A stretch of DNA of 64,000 bases from CAWBRT01 sp963814745 (GTDB taxonomy: Bacteria > Acidobacteriota > Terriglobia > Terriglobales > Acidobacteriaceae), in the NCBI GenBank assembly GCA_963814745.1, contig CAWFEA010000011.1, forward strand, positions 62,001 to 126,000. Direction: 5' to 3'. Position numbers and translations under genes: made by a program. Numbering within the stretch: position 1 is the first letter of the stretch; each line of letters starts with the position of its first letter. Of this stretch, positions 36,265-46,607 are shown in pieces. The notes under the pieces were generated by a model that had not been told where the DNA came from, did not search any database, and saw only the letters and a list, made by a program, of their open reading frames with translations.

Positions 36265-37947
36265 GCCCTGATAATTCTTGAAGTTTGGAGGCGCGAGAAG
36301 CCTGTTGTGCTACAAACGTGTTATCTAGACAGCGGTTGAAGCAACCAACGAGGCTTCCGCGTGATTGACGATAGCACGACACCGTGTTTGTTGTTCCCCG
36401 AGATTTTTGCCAAGCCCGCCGTAATCCAATTCGATCAGCGGCAGGGCAGTTCCGATGGCGGAGCCATGCTGCTGAAGGCGGCCGATCGCCGCTACCGATT
36501 GATTGAAGCTCTGGCTGGATGTCTGCGCGACGCACGGCAAGCGGGCAAGGTCGATCATAGCGTGCGCGAGTTGCTGGCGCAGCGCGTGTTCTCGATTGCC
36601 TGCGGTTATCCGGACGCCAACGACTCGGCCCGTCTGGCGGCCGATCCCATTCACAAGATGTTGCTCGACCGCGATCCGGTCACGGGCCGCGATCTGGCTT
36701 CGCAGGCCACGTTGTCGCGCTTTGAGAACGCCGTCGGCCCCAAGGAGCTCTATGGCATAAGTGAGGCGCTGGCCGCCAGCGTGATCCATCGCCATGCCCA
36801 GCGGCTGCGTGGCCGTGCCCATCGCGTCACCATCGACCTCGACCCGACCGATGATCCGACGCACGGCGCGCAGCAGTTAACGTTCTTCAATGGCCACTAC
36901 GATTGTTGGTGCTACCTGCCGGTGATGGGTTTTGTCAGCTTCAATGAGGAAGCCGAGCAGTATCTGTGCGGCGGTGCTGCGTCCCGGCAACGCGACGGCG
37001 GTGGTGGGCGCGGTGGGGATTCTGCGCCGACTGACGCAGTTGATTCGCTACTTCTTCCCCGGCGTACAGCTTCGGGTTCGTCTCGATGGCGGTTTTGCGC
37101 ATCCCGAGTTGCTGGCGTTTCTGGGTGCCGAGCCGAACCTTGAGTATGTCGTGGCGATGGCCAACAATGCGGTGTTGAAGCGTAAGGCTAAGCCAGCTAT
37201 GCGCCAAGCCCGCAAGCTCTCCCGGCGCAGCGGAGAAACCGAGCACGTCTATGGAGAAGCCAACTACGCAGCCAGTACGTGGCCGCGGCAACGCCGCATG
37301 ATCATCAAGGCCGAGGTGGTTCGGGCCGAGGGTAAGCAGCCGAAAGACAACCCGCGCTTCGTCATCACCAACCTGAAACAGAGTCCGCAGTTCCTTTACG
37401 AGAAGGTCTATTGCCAGCGCGGCGAAATCGAGAATCGCATCAAAGAATTGCACGACTTACAGATCGACCGCACCAGTTGCAGCGATTTCTGGGCCAACCA
37501 GTTCCGGGTGCTGCTGACCGCCGCCGCTTACGTGCTGCTGCAAGAGTTGCGGCTGCGGGCCACGGGTACCGCTTGCGCACGAGCACAGGTCTGGACCCTG
37601 CGCGAGCGACTGCTGAAGCTGGGCGCCCGGTGCTGGTCTCGGTGCGCCGCGTGGTCGTGCACCTGCCCACGTCTTTTCCGTTTCTACCTACCTTCCGGCG
37701 AGTGGCACTGGCGCTCGGAGCCTCGCCGGGATAGCCGGGCCGCTCTTTCCTTCAAAACATTTTTTCCAGGTTACGCAAACAGCAGGTAGGGAAACACTGT
37801 ACCCGAAAAGCTCGCGGCTGCCCAGTTCAGACACACAAGTGATCCACACAGCCCGCAGCACTGGACGCTTCACGCTGCCATCCACGCCATCACCGCAACC
37901 TCGTCCCTCCGAAAACCACTTATGGAGCCTTCATGCATAAAGCGGGC
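36265..37947 (+). mobile_element. IS1380-family insertion sequence, copy A
   Basis: Defined by near identity with copy B at 50477-52161. The ends read GCCC...GGGC with imperfect inverted repeats of about 20 bp (TAGCCC at the tip and TGAAG inside), and TA lies on each side. The length is 1683 bp against 1685 bp for copy B; the whole difference is the 2-bp deletion inside the transposase. It lies five bases downstream of the stop end of the flavoprotein gene, on the opposite strand. Confidence 0.82.
36361..37789 (+). pseudogene. IS1380 transposase, copy A, broken by a 2-bp deletion near 36966
   Basis: GTG start; the first 200 codons match copy B nearly residue for residue (for example LLFPEIFAKPAVIQFDQR). 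At 36966 or so the DNA reads CTGTGCGGCGGTG, where copy B and the coding sense require two more bases (CTG TGC GCG GCG GTG). After this the frame from 36932 continues VLRPGNATAVVGAVG to the end. The DDE core residues are present but lie in separate frames, so this copy should not make transposase unless the deletion is an error. Confidence 0.82.
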
Positions 37948-37953
37948 TAATGC

Positions 37954-39666
37954 TTATTCCTCTTCACGAATCACGGGACCGGCGCCGTCCATCATCACCA
38001 GCAAACGCCGGTTCCAGCCCGGGTCGAGCTCAGGAAAGTCGGCACGGTAGTGACTCCCACGTGATTCCCGACGATAAAGGGCGGCCTTGATGATCGCCGT
38101 GCCGGCAAGCAGAAGGTTCTCCAGTTCCAAAAATGCGATCAAAGTCTCGCCATCATCTATTCTGACGCCGGCAAGCTCGCCTTGGAGCCGATGCAATTCC
38201 GCTAAAGCGCGGTTCAGGCTCTCAGCAGTGCGGACGACAAGCACTCGGCGCCACATGGCCTCCTGTAACTTCTTTTTCAAATCTCTGGGCGCGCTGAGCC
38301 CCGGTCTCCCCTTCAGGGCGGCCATCCAAACACACAGCTCTTCTGCGCGTTTCGGAATCGGATTTAGATCGGTTTGCGCGGCCAGTTGCGCGGCATGGCA
38401 CCCGGCGCGGGCGCCGAATACCTGGCAGGTCATGAGCATATTGCCGCCTAAGCGATCCGCGCCGTGGGGACCGCCCGCAACTTCCCCCGCGGCATACAGC
38501 CCAGGCACATTCGTTCTGCCAAACTCATCGATCTTCAACCCGCCGTTAATGGCGTGGGCGAAGCAGCCGATTTCCAGCGGTCTTACGCTCAGATCCGCGC
38601 CGCGCTTCCGCAGGAAATCGCTGACGAGCGGCCACACCTTCCGCAAGGGACTGTTGACGCTCAAGGCGTTGATGCGCTCGTCAGTAATGGTGGTCAAATC
38701 GAGATACACTCCACCTTTGGCCGTGCCGCGTCCGGCAAGAATCTCTGTCTGCACCGCTATCTCGATAAAGCGCGACTCATCGCGACAGCTAAAGGGAAAG
38801 TGTCTGCTTTTGGCCGCCATCGCCTCGTCTTCGGTAATGCCAGAGGGCAGATAACGGCCCAGGAACTCCTCGCCTCTGGCATTGGTAAGCCTGGGGCGTG
38901 CATACCAAAGATACGTGTTGAGCTGGTTCTTACTTGGGGCCACAGTACCGAGTACCACCTGCATGAATTCCATATTTACAAGCTGCGCTCCCGCCTTAAG
39001 TCCGAGAGCGTAGCCGTCGCCTGTGATATCGGGAGGAGTCAACGTGTACTTGAAAAGCTGACTGGCGCCCCCGGTCGCAAGAATCACCGCCTTGGCGCGA
39101 AAGACAACCGTGCGGCCGTCCCGATCAACTCCGACCGCTCCGATTACGCGGTCGCCGGAGGTTAACAGTTCCAGCACCAGCGTGTTCTCAAACACTCTTA
39201 CCGGTGCCTCTCGGATTTCGGCAGTGAGCGCGCGGATGATAGGTTCGCCGTGGCCTTTCAGGATGTGCATCCGCGGCCGGGAGGCAAAGCAACCCACGAT
39301 TTCGAGATATCGCCCCGTCTCCGGATCTTTCTGAAACTCCGCGCCGCGGGCTTCCAAGAAGGGTATGGTCGCCGGAGCCTCCGCAGCGAGCACTTTCGCC
39401 AACTCCGGGTAAGCCGCACCCAATCCAGCCTGCAGGATATCGCGGTAGTGTTCCGCGGGAGAATCGGCAGGATCGACGCATCCATCGGCCGCGTTGTAGC
39501 CAGCCGTGTCGGCTACTGGAAATGCAGTGGTGCCACACTTGCCAAATTTGCCTTTACAGGCGATAGCTACCTTGGCCCCTTGATAATGAGCTTCCAGAGC
39601 GGCGCGGCAACCGGCACCGCCGGAGCCAATGACGAGTACATCAGCATCATGGGCGGCGCGAGGCAT
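37954..39666 (-). CDS. Fumarate-reductase/aspartate-oxidase-like flavoprotein
   Basis: 570 residues. The Rossmann FAD motif is VLVIGSGGAGCRAALEA; KGKFGKCGTTAFPVAD and SRPRMHILKGHGEPIIRAL follow, with AVILATGGASQLF as the second FAD strand. The C-terminus has NVPGLYAAGEVAGGPHGADR and the SRGSHYRADFPELD block of succinate dehydrogenase/fumarate reductase A and L-aspartate oxidases. No iron-sulfur or membrane subunit is adjacent, so it may be a soluble enoate reductase or oxidase acting on an unsaturated or dicarboxylic acid. It overlaps the MaoC gene (TGATG) and is the last gene of the operon. Confidence 0.82.
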   Translation of the reverse strand: MPRAAHDADVLVIGSGGAGCRAALEAHYQGAKVAIACKGKFGKCGTTAFPVADTAGYNAADGCVDPADSPAEHYRDILQAGLGAAYPELAKVLAAEAPATIPFLEARGAEFQKDPETGRYLEIVGCFASRPRMHILKGHGEPIIRALTAEIREAPVRVFENTLVLELLTSGDRVIGAVGVDRDGRTVVFRAKAVILATGGASQLFKYTLTPPDITGDGYALGLKAGAQLVNMEFMQVVLGTVAPSKNQLNTYLWYARPRLTNARGEEFLGRYLPSGITEDEAMAAKSRHFPFSCRDESRFIEIAVQTEILAGRGTAKGGVYLDLTTITDERINALSVNSPLRKVWPLVSDFLRKRGADLSVRPLEIGCFAHAINGGLKIDEFGRTNVPGLYAAGEVAGGPHGADRLGGNMLMTCQVFGARAGCHAAQLAAQTDLNPIPKRAEELCVWMAALKGRPGLSAPRDLKKKLQEAMWRRVLVVRTAESLNRALAELHRLQGELAGVRIDDGETLIAFLELENLLLAGTAIIKAALYRRESRGSHYRADFPELDPGWNRRLLVMMDGAGPVIREEE

Positions 39667-40109
39667 CAGTGCGCCTTCATCATAATGGTTTGCACACCTT
39701 CCTGGGCGATCGTGCCGTTCTGCCTTACGACTTGAGTAAGCAACCTAAGAGCCCCGCGGTGGGGATCCTTCGAGCTTGGCTTGTTGGCCAAGACTTTGAA
39801 TTTGGCCACAATGGTATCGCCGATGAATATGGGAGCTTTGAATTGCCAGTCTTCCACCGCAAGGAACGCGAGCGCGGTGCTTTCAAGCAGGCCAAGGCGA
39901 AACAGCAGTCCATGCGAAATCGACAGACACAGAAGTCCGTGCACGACTCGCTGCCCGAAATGGTCGCCTTTCGCAAACTCCGCGCTGGTGTGAATCTCGT
40001 TGTAGTCGCCGGTCATCGCCGCGAACATAACCACGTCGGTTTCCGTGATGGTCCGGCTTGCCGATACATACTCCTCGCCGACAACGAAGTCATTCAGATA
40101 TTTCCCCAC
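39666..40109 (-). CDS. MaoC-like (R)-enoyl-CoA hydratase, copy 1
   Basis: 147 residues with a single hot-dog fold. The hydratase motif MTGDYNEIHTSAEFAKGDHF holds the catalytic Asp and His, followed by GQRVVHGLLCLSISHGLLF. FKAPIFIGDTIVAKFKVL is the conserved C-terminal strand. It likely hydrates or dehydrates an acyl-CoA made by the CoA-transferase encoded 15 bp upstream. Its stop overlaps the flavoprotein start, so translation is coupled. Confidence 0.87.
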   Translation of the reverse strand: MGKYLNDFVVGEEYVSASRTITETDVVMFAAMTGDYNEIHTSAEFAKGDHFGQRVVHGLLCLSISHGLLFRLGLLESTALAFLAVEDWQFKAPIFIGDTIVAKFKVLANKPSSKDPHRGALRLLTQVVRQNGTIAQEGVQTIMMKAH

Positions 40110-40123
40110 AATGGGTCCTCCTG

Positions 40124-41752
40124 CTACGATCCAGGCAGCGCGGATAACCTGGCCGCTCTGGCGGCCTTTCTGCGTGCGGCGAAACTGGAAGTTTTCTTCC
40201 GGAGAACGGCGTCGCGAATCCCCATTGGCTCCGGCCTAAAGATCCTCGGATCCATGAACTTCGGCGCCGCCGGAAGCAGCGGTTTAAACTCCATCAGGTT
40301 GAGAATGTCGCGTTCCACGTCGATACCAGGAGCGACTTCACGGAGGATGATTCCGTCCGCCGAAAGCTCGAAAACCGCTCTCTCGGTCACATACAGCACC
40401 CGCGTAGCATACTGCTGGGCCAGGTGGCCGCTGAAGGTGATGTGTTCGACTTGGTTGACGAATTTCTTGATTTTGCCTTCGCGGCAAATATGAAGTTGGC
40501 CGCCGGCAATTTCCACTTCCAGGCCGCCAGCGGTAAAGGTGCCGCAATAGACAATACGATTCGCCCCCTGGGTAATGCTGATGAACCCCCCTGCCCCGGC
40601 AATGCGACGGCCAAACTTACTCACATTGACGTTGCCGTGCCGGTCAGCTTGAGCCAAGCCTAGGAAGGTGAGATCAATCCCACCCCCGTCATAGAAATCG
40701 AACTGATTCGGCTGATCAATGATGGCGTGCGGATTAAAAGCACAGCCGAAGATCAGGCCGCTGGCAGGAACACCCCCGGTCGCGCCCTGTTCGATCGTGA
40801 GCACAATCTCCTCCGACAAGTCTTCTTCATAGGCGATATCCGCGACGGCGGAAGACATGCCGAAGCCCAAGTTGATCACGCCGGGCACGAGTTCAAGCGC
40901 CGCGCGGCGGGCCACGACTTTTCGCTCATCCAGCGCCAGGGTGGCCGGGGACTCCGTAATGATGCGCGCGGCACCGCAAAGGGCGGGATTATACTCACCC
41001 AGAAAAGTCTGCCATTGGTTCTCCTCCAGGACCACGTAATCTACCAAGATACCCGGCACTTTGACCAAGCGCGGGTCGAGCGATCCGCGCTTTACTTTGC
41101 GTTTCACCTGAGCAATTACCAATCCGCCGCAGTTATGTCCCGCCTGAGCGGCGGAAAGCATATTGAGATAAGCGACCTCTTCCTCCATGCTGATATTGCC
41201 ATCCTCATCGCACGCTGTACCGCGAATGAAGACCACGTCCAGGGGAAAAGAAGGATAGAACAAGTATTCGCGGCCCTTGATCTCGATAATTTCCACCAGT
41301 TGGTCCTTACTGATGGAATTCAGCGCCCCGCCGGAGACGCGTGGATCGGCGAAAGTATGTAGCCCGACCGGGGTAATGAGCCCCGGCCGGCCGGCAGCAA
41401 TCTCGCGCACCAGTTGTGCGAGCGCACCCTGCGGGAGGTTGTAGCCTTCCACCTTCTTCGTGTTGATCATCTCGACCAAGCGCGGCGAGAAACCCAGATG
41501 GCCGACGATGGCCTTGCTAAGCAATCCCTCCCGGGCGAACAGGTCGGAGCCGCGGCCCTTTCCGTCGCCGATGCCGTTCGAGTGCACCAGGGTCAGGTTC
41601 CGCGGGTGGCCCTCGGCTTCAAAGCGGGCCGAGACGGCTGTGTAAAGCGCGCCGGGTTCGCTCAGTCCGCCACTGCCGCCTTCGATCCAAAGGACCGCGC
41701 CGTCGTCGATCATTTTGGCCGCTTCCGCAGCCTGGATGAATTTCGGGGCCAT
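40124..41752 (-). CDS. Family I acyl-CoA:carboxylate CoA-transferase
   Basis: 542 residues with fused alpha and beta halves, as in propionate/acetate CoA-transferases (YdiF, Pct). The N-terminal half has VLWIEGGSGGLSEPGALYTA, TLVHSNGIGDGKGRG, and PLDVVFIRGTACDEDGNIS. The catalytic Glu is in IVLTIEQGATGGVPASG, followed by INLGFGMSS upstream and GLAQADRHGNVNVSKFG. It moves CoA onto a carboxylate, activating an imported acid without ATP. AGGAGG lies ahead of the ATG. It is between the two MaoC genes. Confidence 0.9.
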   Translation of the reverse strand: MAPKFIQAAEAAKMIDDGAVLWIEGGSGGLSEPGALYTAVSARFEAEGHPRNLTLVHSNGIGDGKGRGSDLFAREGLLSKAIVGHLGFSPRLVEMINTKKVEGYNLPQGALAQLVREIAAGRPGLITPVGLHTFADPRVSGGALNSISKDQLVEIIEIKGREYLFYPSFPLDVVFIRGTACDEDGNISMEEEVAYLNMLSAAQAGHNCGGLVIAQVKRKVKRGSLDPRLVKVPGILVDYVVLEENQWQTFLGEYNPALCGAARIITESPATLALDERKVVARRAALELVPGVINLGFGMSSAVADIAYEEDLSEEIVLTIEQGATGGVPASGLIFGCAFNPHAIIDQPNQFDFYDGGGIDLTFLGLAQADRHGNVNVSKFGRRIAGAGGFISITQGANRIVYCGTFTAGGLEVEIAGGQLHICREGKIKKFVNQVEHITFSGHLAQQYATRVLYVTERAVFELSADGIILREVAPGIDVERDILNLMEFKPLLPAAPKFMDPRIFRPEPMGIRDAVLRKKTSSFAARRKAARAARLSALPGS

Positions 41753-41769
41753 GGCATGAGCCTCCTGAA

Positions 41770-42201
41770 CTACGCCTGAAGCTGGAGCACTTTAAGAATG
41801 GCTTGGCCGGCGGCGACCACTTCCCCGCGCTGGTTACAACAGGTGGCATCGAATACACACTCGCTTCGCTCTTCCCGCTTCTCGACCAGGCCGAGCCGAA
41901 AGGTAATCGTGTCTCCGAAAAAAACGGGCGCTTTGAATTTTACGTCATAGCGATAGGAGACCGCACCCGGCGGCGGGGCCTTGGCGGCCATCCAGCCCAT
42001 CAGAGTGCCTAAAAATCCAATCAGCATCGCCCCGTGTGCGATGCGCGTTTTGAATGGCGTTTTGCGGGCGTGTTCCTCGTTCACGTGTACGCCATAGAAA
42101 TCGCCGGTGATCCCCGCGAACGCGTAACAATCGTACTCGCTGATGGTTTTGGCAAAGCTGGCACTCTCGCCAACCTGGTAATACTGCATATGGGGATTCA
42201 T
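41770..42201 (-). CDS. MaoC-like (R)-enoyl-CoA hydratase, copy 2
   Basis: 143 residues. YAFAGITGDFYGVHVNEEHA carries the catalytic Asp/His motif, followed by RIAHGAMLIGFLGTLMGWM and FKAPVFFGDTITFRLGLVEK. It is only distantly like copy 1, so the two probably act on different intermediates rather than being recent duplicates. Six bases separate it from the dehydrogenase stop upstream, and the CoA-transferase follows after 17 bp. Confidence 0.86.
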   Translation of the reverse strand: MNPHMQYYQVGESASFAKTISEYDCYAFAGITGDFYGVHVNEEHARKTPFKTRIAHGAMLIGFLGTLMGWMAAKAPPPGAVSYRYDVKFKAPVFFGDTITFRLGLVEKREERSECVFDATCCNQRGEVVAAGQAILKVLQLQA

Positions 42202-42207
42202 GGCTGA

Positions 42208-43240
42208 TCAGGGTTGAACAATCACTTTAATGGTAGCACTGTTGGGATCAGAGAGCATTTCCACTGCAGCTTGAACCCCTTCCAGGTCTACGTGATGCGT
42301 AATCAGCTTCCTTAAATCCTCTGCCCGTTTGGCCAGGATAGTGATCGCACACTGAAAATCTTCGTTGGTATAAAGATTACTGCCCTTGAGATCGACTTCA
42401 TTTGCCTGGAGCGTATTCACGTCGATCGGAATGGGGTCGGTAAAGAGAGCGATCACGATAATCTTTCCTCCGCGCTTCGCTAACCGGAGGGCTTGGTTGA
42501 ACTACCTGGGGAGAAGTAAAGGCCACCAGGACGACGTCAGCCCCGTCGGGCGAGAACGATCGGACCGCATCTTCTACCGAGGCCTCATCCGCTTTGATTG
42601 GGCACAGGCCCAGAGCTTGAGCAGTTTGCAGGCGGAAGCGATTGAGATCCGTGCAATAGACGCGGCTTGCGCCGGCGTCCTGCGCGGCGACCCCTGCCAG
42701 CAGACCGACGGTGCCCGCCCCTAGTACCACGCACAGCGATTCTTTTTCGAGGTTCGCGATGCGAACCGCGTGGGTGCCAACTGCCAGCGGCTCGACCAGC
42801 ACACCTAAGTCATAGTCCAACTCTGGGGACAACTTGTAGGCGCGCTGCTCCGGAAGAACGAAATATTCCGCAAATGTACCCAGCCAGCCGCGAACGCCGG
42901 CGCCCACTCTTTCCGGGCATACGTTGTAATTTCCGCTGCGACAATAGGAACATTTGCCGCACGCCTTGAGCGGTTCGACCGTTATCCTCTCCCCGACCTT
43001 TAAGTTTTTGACTTTGGCGCCGACTTGGACGACCTCGCCGGCTGCTTCATGACCCAGGATCATGGGCGGCTTGCGAAATGGATGCGACGCATGAAACGCA
43101 TGCAGGTCGGATCCACAAATCCCTGCGGCCTTTACCTTCATTAGAACGCTATGTTCGTCCACGTCCGGCACTTCAAATACCTTTACTTCGACCTTGCCCC
43201 GCTCCGCTAAGTAACCTGTCCGCATCTTCATAACTAGCAC
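42208..43240 (-). CDS. Zinc-dependent medium-chain alcohol dehydrogenase, frameshifted near 42499
   Basis: Catalytic zinc ligands are in KAAGICGSDLHAFH and MILGHEAAGEVVQ; structural zinc cysteines are in KACGKCSYCRSGNYNVC. The Rossmann strand VVLGAGTVGLLAGVAAQDAG binds NAD(P). After DVVLVAFTSPQVV the frame changes; removing one base at about 42499 gives NQALRLAKRGGKIIVIALFT, the normal continuation, and the C-terminus runs to 42208. It resembles threonine/sorbitol dehydrogenases. The start is GTG 43240 or ATG 43231. It immediately follows the fused ABC gene and likely oxidises a hydroxy intermediate. Confidence 0.83.
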
Positions 43241-43242
43241 CC

Positions 43243-45738
43243 TTAGACGCCCAACAATTGGACTTGCAGCGTCTTATCTTGCCGCAAAGCTTCGGCATCC
43301 CCGGCATAGGCGATCTGGCCACTAACCATCACATAGGCACGGTCGGCCATCTGCAGAATGAGATCATTCTGCTCGACGATCAAGATGCTTGTATGCCCGC
43401 GAAGCCGGCCGATCGCCTCCACCACTTCGTTCACGAGGCCGGGTGCCAAACCTTCCAACGGCTCATCGAGCAACATAAGTTTAGTCGGCGCCATCAGGGC
43501 GCGGGCGATGGCCAACATCTGTAGTTCGCCGCCGCTCAAGGTCTCACCTTTTGCGTCTTGCAGTGTCTGCAACCTGGGGAAGAGCTCGAAAGCCTCCTCC
43601 ACCTTGCGGCCCCCGGCGCGCTGTGCCAACTGCAAGTTGTTCCGCACCGTCAGGTTGGGGAAAATGCGCCGTCCCTCCGGAACAATGGAGATACCAAGCC
43701 GGTTGATTCGATACGCCGGACGGCCGCCGATCTGCCGGCCGTCAAACTCGATCGTGCCCGCCATGGGCTTTACGGTTCCCATGAGGGTACGCAACGTGGT
43801 GGTTTTGCCGACGCCGTTGCGGCCCAGCAGTGCGACAATCTCTCCTTCGGCAACCTCAAGATTCACATCGCGGAGGACAGAACTGCCTTCATAACCGGCG
43901 ACCACGTTTTTCAATTTTAGAATCGGGGCCCCAGCTTGGCTGCGTGCAGACCGGATGGCGGTTTGCTGGACTGGCTCCGCAGTTGGTTTCCGTCCCAGAT
44001 AGGCCGTCTCCACCTCCGGTTGATTCATCACCTCCTGTGGGCAACCTTGGGCGATCACGCGTCCTTGATGCAAGATCGTAATGCGATCGGAAAGCGCCAA
44101 AACACGATCGATATCGTGTTCGATCACCAGGATACTGTGCCGACCGGCGAGTTGCCGGACCAGCGCCGTGATGCGTTCGCGATCTTCGTGTCCCAGGCCC
44201 GCCAGCGGCTCGTCCAGCAGCAAGACCTCCGGATCGGTGGCGATGGTGATGGCAATCTCCAGCAAGCGTTGCTCGCCATGAGGCAGATCCATGGCAACCT
44301 TGCCTGCATGTTCCGCTAAGCCCATCGAGTCCAGAACGCTCCATGTGCGCTCATTGATAGCCTGGAAGCTGTACGCGTTTTTCCAGAAAGCAAAGCGGTG
44401 TTTAGAGCGTGCTTGCGCCGCGACCCGCACGTTTTCAAAGACGGTGAGGTTCTTGAAGATGCTCAAGATCTGGAACGAGCGGCCAAGCCCGGCGTCGATC
44501 CGTCGATTCGGGGACAGAGGACCGACGTCACGGTTTTTGAACAGGATCTGACCGGCATCGCTCGGCACCAGACCTATCACCATGTTGAAAAATGTGGTTT
44601 TGCCGGCTCCGTTAGGACCGATGAGGCTGTGGATCTCCCCTTGCCGCAGATCCAGGTTGATGCTGTCGGCAACTACGAGGTGTCCAAACTGCTTGCAGAG
44701 CATGCGCACGCATAGGACTAGCTGGTCGCTCTTGACGGCGGGTTGCCGGTCGTTGTTTGCATACGCAACCACGGATCGCGCCGGAAGAGCCGTGCGCGTG
44801 AGGTTCCAGCGAGGGCCTCCGCGCAGACGGGCAAAAATGCCCGAGAGGCCTTCGGGCGAGAGCAGGATAAAGGCGATCATTACCGCGCCGAAAAAGAGCC
44901 ACCAGTGCTCCGTAAACGAGCTGAGCTGATCGCGGAGCAGGATGAAAGTGAACGCGCCCCACAAAGGCCCCAGAAAATGGTGCATGCCGCCCAGAACTGT
45001 CATCAACACGGGATCGCCGGCATGCTGCCAGTTCAGGGCGTCAGCATAAACACCTTGAATGAGAAACGTGAGCAGGCTTCCGGCAAGTCCCATGAACGTG
45101 GCGGATAAGACGAAGGCCACGAGTTTGTAGCGATGGGTGTTATATCCCAGGCAGCGGGCGCGCTGCTCGTTCTCGCGGATCGCCTGCAGCACGCGGCCAA
45201 AGGGCGAGTGGACTACGCGCCAGAGCAGGTAAAGGGCAACGACGACAACAGCGGAACAAAAAGCGTGAAAAGCGAACTCGTTTTCCAGTCCGGGGCGCGA
45301 CATCCCCTGCAGCCCATTCTCGCCGCCGGTCACATCCGTCCACTGGAAGGCAATTTCATAGAACAACTGCGTAAAGGCAAGCGTGAGCAGCGAAAAATAC
45401 AGGCCTCGCCGCCGCAGAATAAGTGCGCCTAGCACCACGGCGGTGATGGCTGCAGACAGGGTTCCCAAAACGATAGCAACATAGATGTTGGAAGCCAGAT
45501 GGAGTTGGGCCAAACCAGCGGCATAGGCAGCCATGCCGAAGTAAGCGGAGGGACCGAAGGAGGTTAAGCCGGTGTAGCCGAGCAGCAGGTTATAACCCAT
45601 GCCATACAGCGTGTAGAGAACGATCTCTGTTCCCAGGCTGATGGTGGAGCCGATCCGCGGCAGCAAAAATGGCAGAACGGCGAATGCCACGGTAGCAATA
45701 AAGATTGGATGGGTAATAGTCTCCCGTAGCCGGCTCAT
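43243..45738 (-). CDS. Fused LivM-LivG-LivF: ABC permease and two ATPases in one chain
   Basis: The ATG at 45738 overlaps the livH stop (ATGA) and is preferred over ATG 45753. Residues 1-320 form a LivM-type permease with about nine membrane segments (YGMGYNLLLGYTGLTSFGPS, MTVLGGMHHFLGPLWGAF). Residues 340-585 are a LivG ATPase (Walker A GPNGAGKTT, signature LPHGEQRLLEIA, Walker B VLLLDEPLAGL). Residues 608-831 are a LivF ATPase (Walker A GRNGVGKTTT, signature LSGGELQMLAIA, Walker B LMLLDEPLEGL). All catalytic motifs are intact. Permease-LivG fusions are known; carrying LivF as well in one frame is unusual. It imports branched-chain amino acids or, given its neighbours, a carboxylate. Confidence 0.9.
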   Translation of the reverse strand: MSRLRETITHPIFIATVAFAVLPFLLPRIGSTISLGTEIVLYTLYGMGYNLLLGYTGLTSFGPSAYFGMAAYAAGLAQLHLASNIYVAIVLGTLSAAITAVVLGALILRRRGLYFSLLTLAFTQLFYEIAFQWTDVTGGENGLQGMSRPGLENEFAFHAFCSAVVVVALYLLWRVVHSPFGRVLQAIRENEQRARCLGYNTHRYKLVAFVLSATFMGLAGSLLTFLIQGVYADALNWQHAGDPVLMTVLGGMHHFLGPLWGAFTFILLRDQLSSFTEHWWLFFGAVMIAFILLSPEGLSGIFARLRGGPRWNLTRTALPARSVVAYANNDRQPAVKSDQLVLCVRMLCKQFGHLVVADSINLDLRQGEIHSLIGPNGAGKTTFFNMVIGLVPSDAGQILFKNRDVGPLSPNRRIDAGLGRSFQILSIFKNLTVFENVRVAAQARSKHRFAFWKNAYSFQAINERTWSVLDSMGLAEHAGKVAMDLPHGEQRLLEIAITIATDPEVLLLDEPLAGLGHEDRERITALVRQLAGRHSILVIEHDIDRVLALSDRITILHQGRVIAQGCPQEVMNQPEVETAYLGRKPTAEPVQQTAIRSARSQAGAPILKLKNVVAGYEGSSVLRDVNLEVAEGEIVALLGRNGVGKTTTLRTLMGTVKPMAGTIEFDGRQIGGRPAYRINRLGISIVPEGRRIFPNLTVRNNLQLAQRAGGRKVEEAFELFPRLQTLQDAKGETLSGGELQMLAIARALMAPTKLMLLDEPLEGLAPGLVNEVVEAIGRLRGHTSILIVEQNDLILQMADRAYVMVSGQIAYAGDAEALRQDKTLQVQLLGV

Positions 45739-46607
45739 TCGAAGCGCTCCCATTTTTCGCCGAATAGTCCGCGCGGTCGTACCAAGAGGACAAGGGCCAT
45801 TAGGAGATACATAACGGCGCCAGAGGCCGGCGGGAAGAACTGGACAGTTAAAGCTACGCTCACCCCAACCAGCAGGCCGGCAATAACTGTTCCTCGGAAG
45901 CTACCAAGCCCACCAATGGTCACCACCACGAACGCGGGCATGATGGCTGAATCCGCCATCGACGGCACCACGCTCCACAGTGGCGCCGCCATCACCCCGG
46001 CGATGCCCGCCAAGGCTGTGCCCAACCCGAAGGTGATGGTGAAAATGGTCCGGAGATTGATGCCGAGCATGCTGACCATTTCCGCATCCCGACTGCCGGC
46101 CCGAATGATGCGGCCCCAGGGGGTTTTTTCCAGAAACAACCACACTGTGGTCAGGATGGTGACCGTGAGAACCAGCACGGCTAGGCGGTACTTGGTCACC
46201 AAGATCGGACCATACACCACGAAGCCTGACAGCCAGTCCGGCGCATCGAAAGGATGCCCGCCCGCCCCCCATATGGTCCGAATCAATTCTTGCAGGAACA
46301 GAGCTAGTCCAAAGTTGAGCAACAGCCCGAGCAGCGGATCTCTGGGGTAAAGAGGACGCAAAAGCGTCATCTCCACCAGCATGCCCGCCAAGCCAACGAT
46401 GATCGGCGCCAGGATGAGGATCGCTACGTTGCCCACCAGCGGCCGCAGGGTCAGGGCGAAATAGGCGCCCAAGGCGAAGTAGGCGCCATGGGCGAAGTTC
46501 ACCACCCCGATCATGCCAAAGATGATGGAAAGCCCTTCCGCGATGACGATAAAAAGGAAGCCGAGCACAAGCCCATTGATCAACTGGGCCAGGACCACGT
46601 CTAACAT
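45735..46607 (-). CDS. livH: LivH-type ABC permease
   Basis: 290 residues with eight or nine hydrophobic segments. The N-terminus INGLVLGFLFIVIAEGLSI, then IGVVNFAHGAYFALGAY, is the LivH signature. GSRDAEMVSMLGINLRTIFT is the coupling loop that contacts the ATPases, and VVTIGGLGSFRGTVIAGLL the late conserved block. AAGGAG precedes the ATG. It forms the second membrane half of the transporter with the fused LivM-LivG-LivF protein, whose start overlaps its stop. Confidence 0.93.
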   Translation of the reverse strand: MLDVVLAQLINGLVLGFLFIVIAEGLSIIFGMIGVVNFAHGAYFALGAYFALTLRPLVGNVAILILAPIIVGLAGMLVEMTLLRPLYPRDPLLGLLLNFGLALFLQELIRTIWGAGGHPFDAPDWLSGFVVYGPILVTKYRLAVLVLTVTILTTVWLFLEKTPWGRIIRAGSRDAEMVSMLGINLRTIFTITFGLGTALAGIAGVMAAPLWSVVPSMADSAIMPAFVVVTIGGLGSFRGTVIAGLLVGVSVALTVQFFPPASGAVMYLLMALVLLVRPRGLFGEKWERFE

